DNA of 15,117 nt, from NCBI GenBank assembly GCA_013695265.1, contig JACDAU010000166.1:1-15117 (forward strand), in the 5' to 3' direction. A program made the position numbers and the translations under genes. Position 1 is the first letter of the stretch, and every line of letters starts with the position of its first letter. Below are positions 13,416-15,117 of this stretch, one piece after another. The notes below the pieces were generated by a model. It worked only from the letters and a program-made list of their open reading frames with translations. It did not search any database and had not been told where the DNA came from. Source of the stretch: Chloroflexia bacterium (GTDB lineage Bacteria; Chloroflexota; Chloroflexia; Thermobaculales; Thermobaculaceae).

Positions 13416-15117
13416 CTAACTGCTCCTTCTGCGCGCTTGAAGCGCCAACTGATATTCTCGCATCGCTCGGCGACTCAGGCCAGTTCGCCGGTAGAGATCG
13501 CCGCGCACCTGATGCCATGCCGCGTGACCGGTCAGGTGCGGCTCCATTGCAGTGACGCGCTGCAGCACCTCACTCACATCCGCCTCTCCCTGTCGCAACG
13601 CCTGCGCGTAGAGGTCCAAGGCATCAGCGTAGTACCCCGCGCCGCGCATTTCCTCCGCTCGCGTCATGACGGTGGCTGACTGCCCAAACGCGCCGCTCCG
13701 CCCCGCATCTGCGTCCCAATCAGTCGCAGCAGGTTGCGGGTCGTCGCCGCTCCTGTACCGGCGTTCCTCGGCATTGGCCCAGCCCATTGGTGAGCCGGGC
13801 GATGTGGAAGGCACCTGTGGTATCTCGGGTAGCGTTGTGGGCGGAATGTCTGTGATCTCCGGTGTCGGGGTATAGCCTGGCTGTATCTCGGGGGTCGGGG
13901 CAACTGGGTCGATCTCCGGCTCGATCGGCAGTTCGGGAATCCCGGGCTGTGTGGCCGGCGACTCGGGTATTTTTGGGGAGTCTGGCACGGGCTCAGGAAA
14001 CGTCGGCGCCTCCGGGGAGTCGGGAACGGCAGGATCTGGCTCTGACGGAAGCGTGATGGGAACCTGTATTGGTTCCTCCGCCGGTGCCATGTTGACGGCA
14101 TCGTTATAGTAGTAGCTCAAGTCGCGTTCTACGGTGTAGAGCTGCGCATTCGAATCATCGGGGTCGACCGACGGTGCTTCGGGCGTCTCTGAGACAGCGG
14201 CAGCCTCAGGCGTCTCCGGGAACTGGTGGTCTCCGATAATTCCGTAACGCGCTTCGAGTTCTGCCAGGTAATCGGGAACGTTGTACACGACCTCGTCCTG
14301 CAGGGGTTCCAGTCCCAGCGGCAGACCAGACACTCCTTCATCGGTGGCCTGATATTCACCTTCGGCCACATTCAGCACCACATCCTCCAGTTTCTCGAAC
14401 ACCGGATTGTCGGCCCCAGCCAGCTCGATGGGTACGGCGATGTCCACAGTGGCCAACCAGTCCGGTGCCCGCCAGGTTGGTGGGGCGGAGTCGGCGTGAT
14501 TGGCGATCCACTTTCCAGATGGATCCTCCTCCCGAAGCTCGGCGAGAGCGGCAAGCGCCGCGTCCTGATTACCGCGACGCGCTTCAATGAAGGAGATAAT
14601 CAGGGCCGGCTTGAGACTTCCCGGTACTTCAACCAGCAGTTCGCGCGCCAACGCATCCGCCTCGACGTCACGCCCAACGAGCCAGAGTGCCTGCAGCAAC
14701 CCCAGGCGAGCCCATGGCTCGGAGCGCACTTCTTCACCCATACCGCGCCACTCCGCGAGCGCCGCAGTCCCGTCCCCGGAGGCGAGGTGCAGGCGCATCA
14801 GCGTCACCTCGTCGAAATATGCGGGCCGCTCGCCGGTGGCGGACACTATCTGCTCGCGCACACCTTCCAGCGCCGGCTGAAGTCGACTTGCGGCAAGGTA
14901 CTCCCTCGCAACTCGCTCCATATCACCGGCTTCCTCCGCAAGGACACCCAAACCAACGTGCGCCGCTGGCTCCTCCGGGTCCGCGTCGACCGCTCGTTTG
15001 AAGTGAGTCATGGCACCATCCGAGTGCCCGAGGCGATACAGCGCCTCACCAGCGAGGAGATGGGCATGGAGGTCGTTTGAGTACGCAGCAAGCACGCGCT
15101 GGACCTCCCTCGTAGCC
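13416..15117 (-). CDS. TPR-repeat protein with a proline-rich linker (N-terminus beyond right edge)
   Basis: Function unknown; TPR repeats usually mediate protein binding. About 566 residues are visible. The frame continues upstream to the window edge (ATREVQRVL before the first possible GTG at 15095), so the N-terminus is missing. The visible N-terminal part has at least two TPR units (LLAGEALYRLGHSDGAMTHF, then AAHVGLGVLAEEAGDMERVA), followed by a helical repeat region. A middle section of unknown type contains WRAPDWLATVDIAVPIEL. A proline/glutamate-rich linker (13785-14090) leads to a C-terminal pair of TPR-like units (ADALDLYAQAL and RRTGLSRRAMREYQLALQ). No membrane segment is visible in this part. 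The gene ends 4 nt before ndk. Confidence 0.8.
   Translation of the reverse strand, partial: ATREVQRVLAAYSNDLHAHLLAGEALYRLGHSDGAMTHFKRAVDADPEEPAAHVGLGVLAEEAGDMERVAREYLAASRLQPALEGVREQIVSATGERPAYFDEVTLMRLHLASGDGTAALAEWRGMGEEVRSEPWARLGLLQALWLVGRDVEADALARELLVEVPGSLKPALIISFIEARRGNQDAALAALAELREEDPSGKWIANHADSAPPTWRAPDWLATVDIAVPIELAGADNPVFEKLEDVVLNVAEGEYQATDEGVSGLPLGLEPLQDEVVYNVPDYLAELEARYGIIGDHQFPETPEAAAVSETPEAPSVDPDDSNAQLYTVERDLSYYYNDAVNMAPAEEPIQVPITLPSEPDPAVPDSPEAPTFPEPVPDSPKIPESPATQPGIPELPIEPEIDPVAPTPEIQPGYTPTPEITDIPPTTLPEIPQVPSTSPGSPMGWANAEERRYRSGDDPQPAATDWDADAGRSGAFGQSATVMTRAEEMRGAGYYADALDLYAQALRQGEADVSEVLQRVTAMEPHLTGHAAWHQVRGDLYRRTGLSRRAMREYQLALQARRRSS
13785..14090 (-). repeat. Proline-rich low-complexity coding region
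   Basis: About 100 codons within the TPR-protein gene are rich in Pro, Glu, Ser, Thr and Ile, with recurring short units such as PEIP, PDSPE and PTPEI. It is probably an extended, disordered linker between the N- and C-terminal repeat domains. The DNA shows imperfect repetition of the corresponding GGG/TCC-type codon groups. Confidence 0.75.

Noticed and set aside
14226..15080. Plus-strand open frame of 284 codons opposite the TPR gene
   Set aside because: The minus frame shows TPR patterning and proline-rich codons and joins ndk at a 4-nt gap; the plus frame shows no domain.
1..15117. Mobile elements, CRISPR arrays, tRNA or rRNA genes, toxin-antitoxin or phage-defence genes
   Set aside because: No transposase-like protein, regularly spaced direct repeats, tRNA-like cloverleaf or defence-family motif was found by reading; all coding space is accounted for by housekeeping-type genes.

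Overview
The window is a compact, GC-rich (roughly 60% by eye) bacterial chromosomal segment carrying housekeeping genes. I see no insertion sequences, tRNA or rRNA genes, CRISPR or phage genes. Starts are often GTG or TTG. The mix of a Bacillus-type PyrR-controlled pyr operon, an actinobacterial-style SEDS plus class B PBP pair, ClpS and MutS fits a Gram-positive-like lineage. Chloroflexota (Thermomicrobia-like) or a deep-branching actinobacterial relative is my inference; nothing here proves it.

Left part (1-3567, minus strand): a pyrimidine operon in the order pyrR-uraA-pyrB-pyrC. pyrC runs off the left edge. Junctions are very tight: a 3-nt gap, a direct abutment and an 8-nt overlap. A sigma70-type promoter and a roughly 100-nt leader precede pyrR. 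The leader holds an exact match to the PyrR-binding loop consensus, followed by a hairpin that buries the pyrR Shine-Dalgarno sequence. UMP-loaded PyrR would therefore shut down the genes for uracil uptake and the early steps of UMP synthesis.

Middle part (3568-8554, minus strand): a SEDS glycosyltransferase (FtsW/RodA family), a class B penicillin-binding protein with three N-terminal membrane segments, and a GalT/HIT-like nucleotidyltransferase. They are joined by 4-nt start/stop overlaps and probably translated as one unit for cell-wall synthesis. A uronate-dehydrogenase-like SDR enzyme follows after a gap of about 130 nt.

Right part (8555-15117): a 102-residue, very acidic unknown protein (plus strand, good promoter) diverges from the SEDS gene and converges on a class I methyltransferase gene (minus). 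Then come clpS (plus strand, good promoter) and full-length mutS (plus), which ends facing ndk (minus). ndk lies 4 nt downstream of a large TPR/proline-rich protein gene whose N-terminus lies beyond the right edge.

No gene-free stretch exceeds about 190 nt. The most interesting element is the pyr leader. The coupled GalT-like gene, the three-segment PBP, the acidic protein and the TPR/Pro-rich protein are the less ordinary items.
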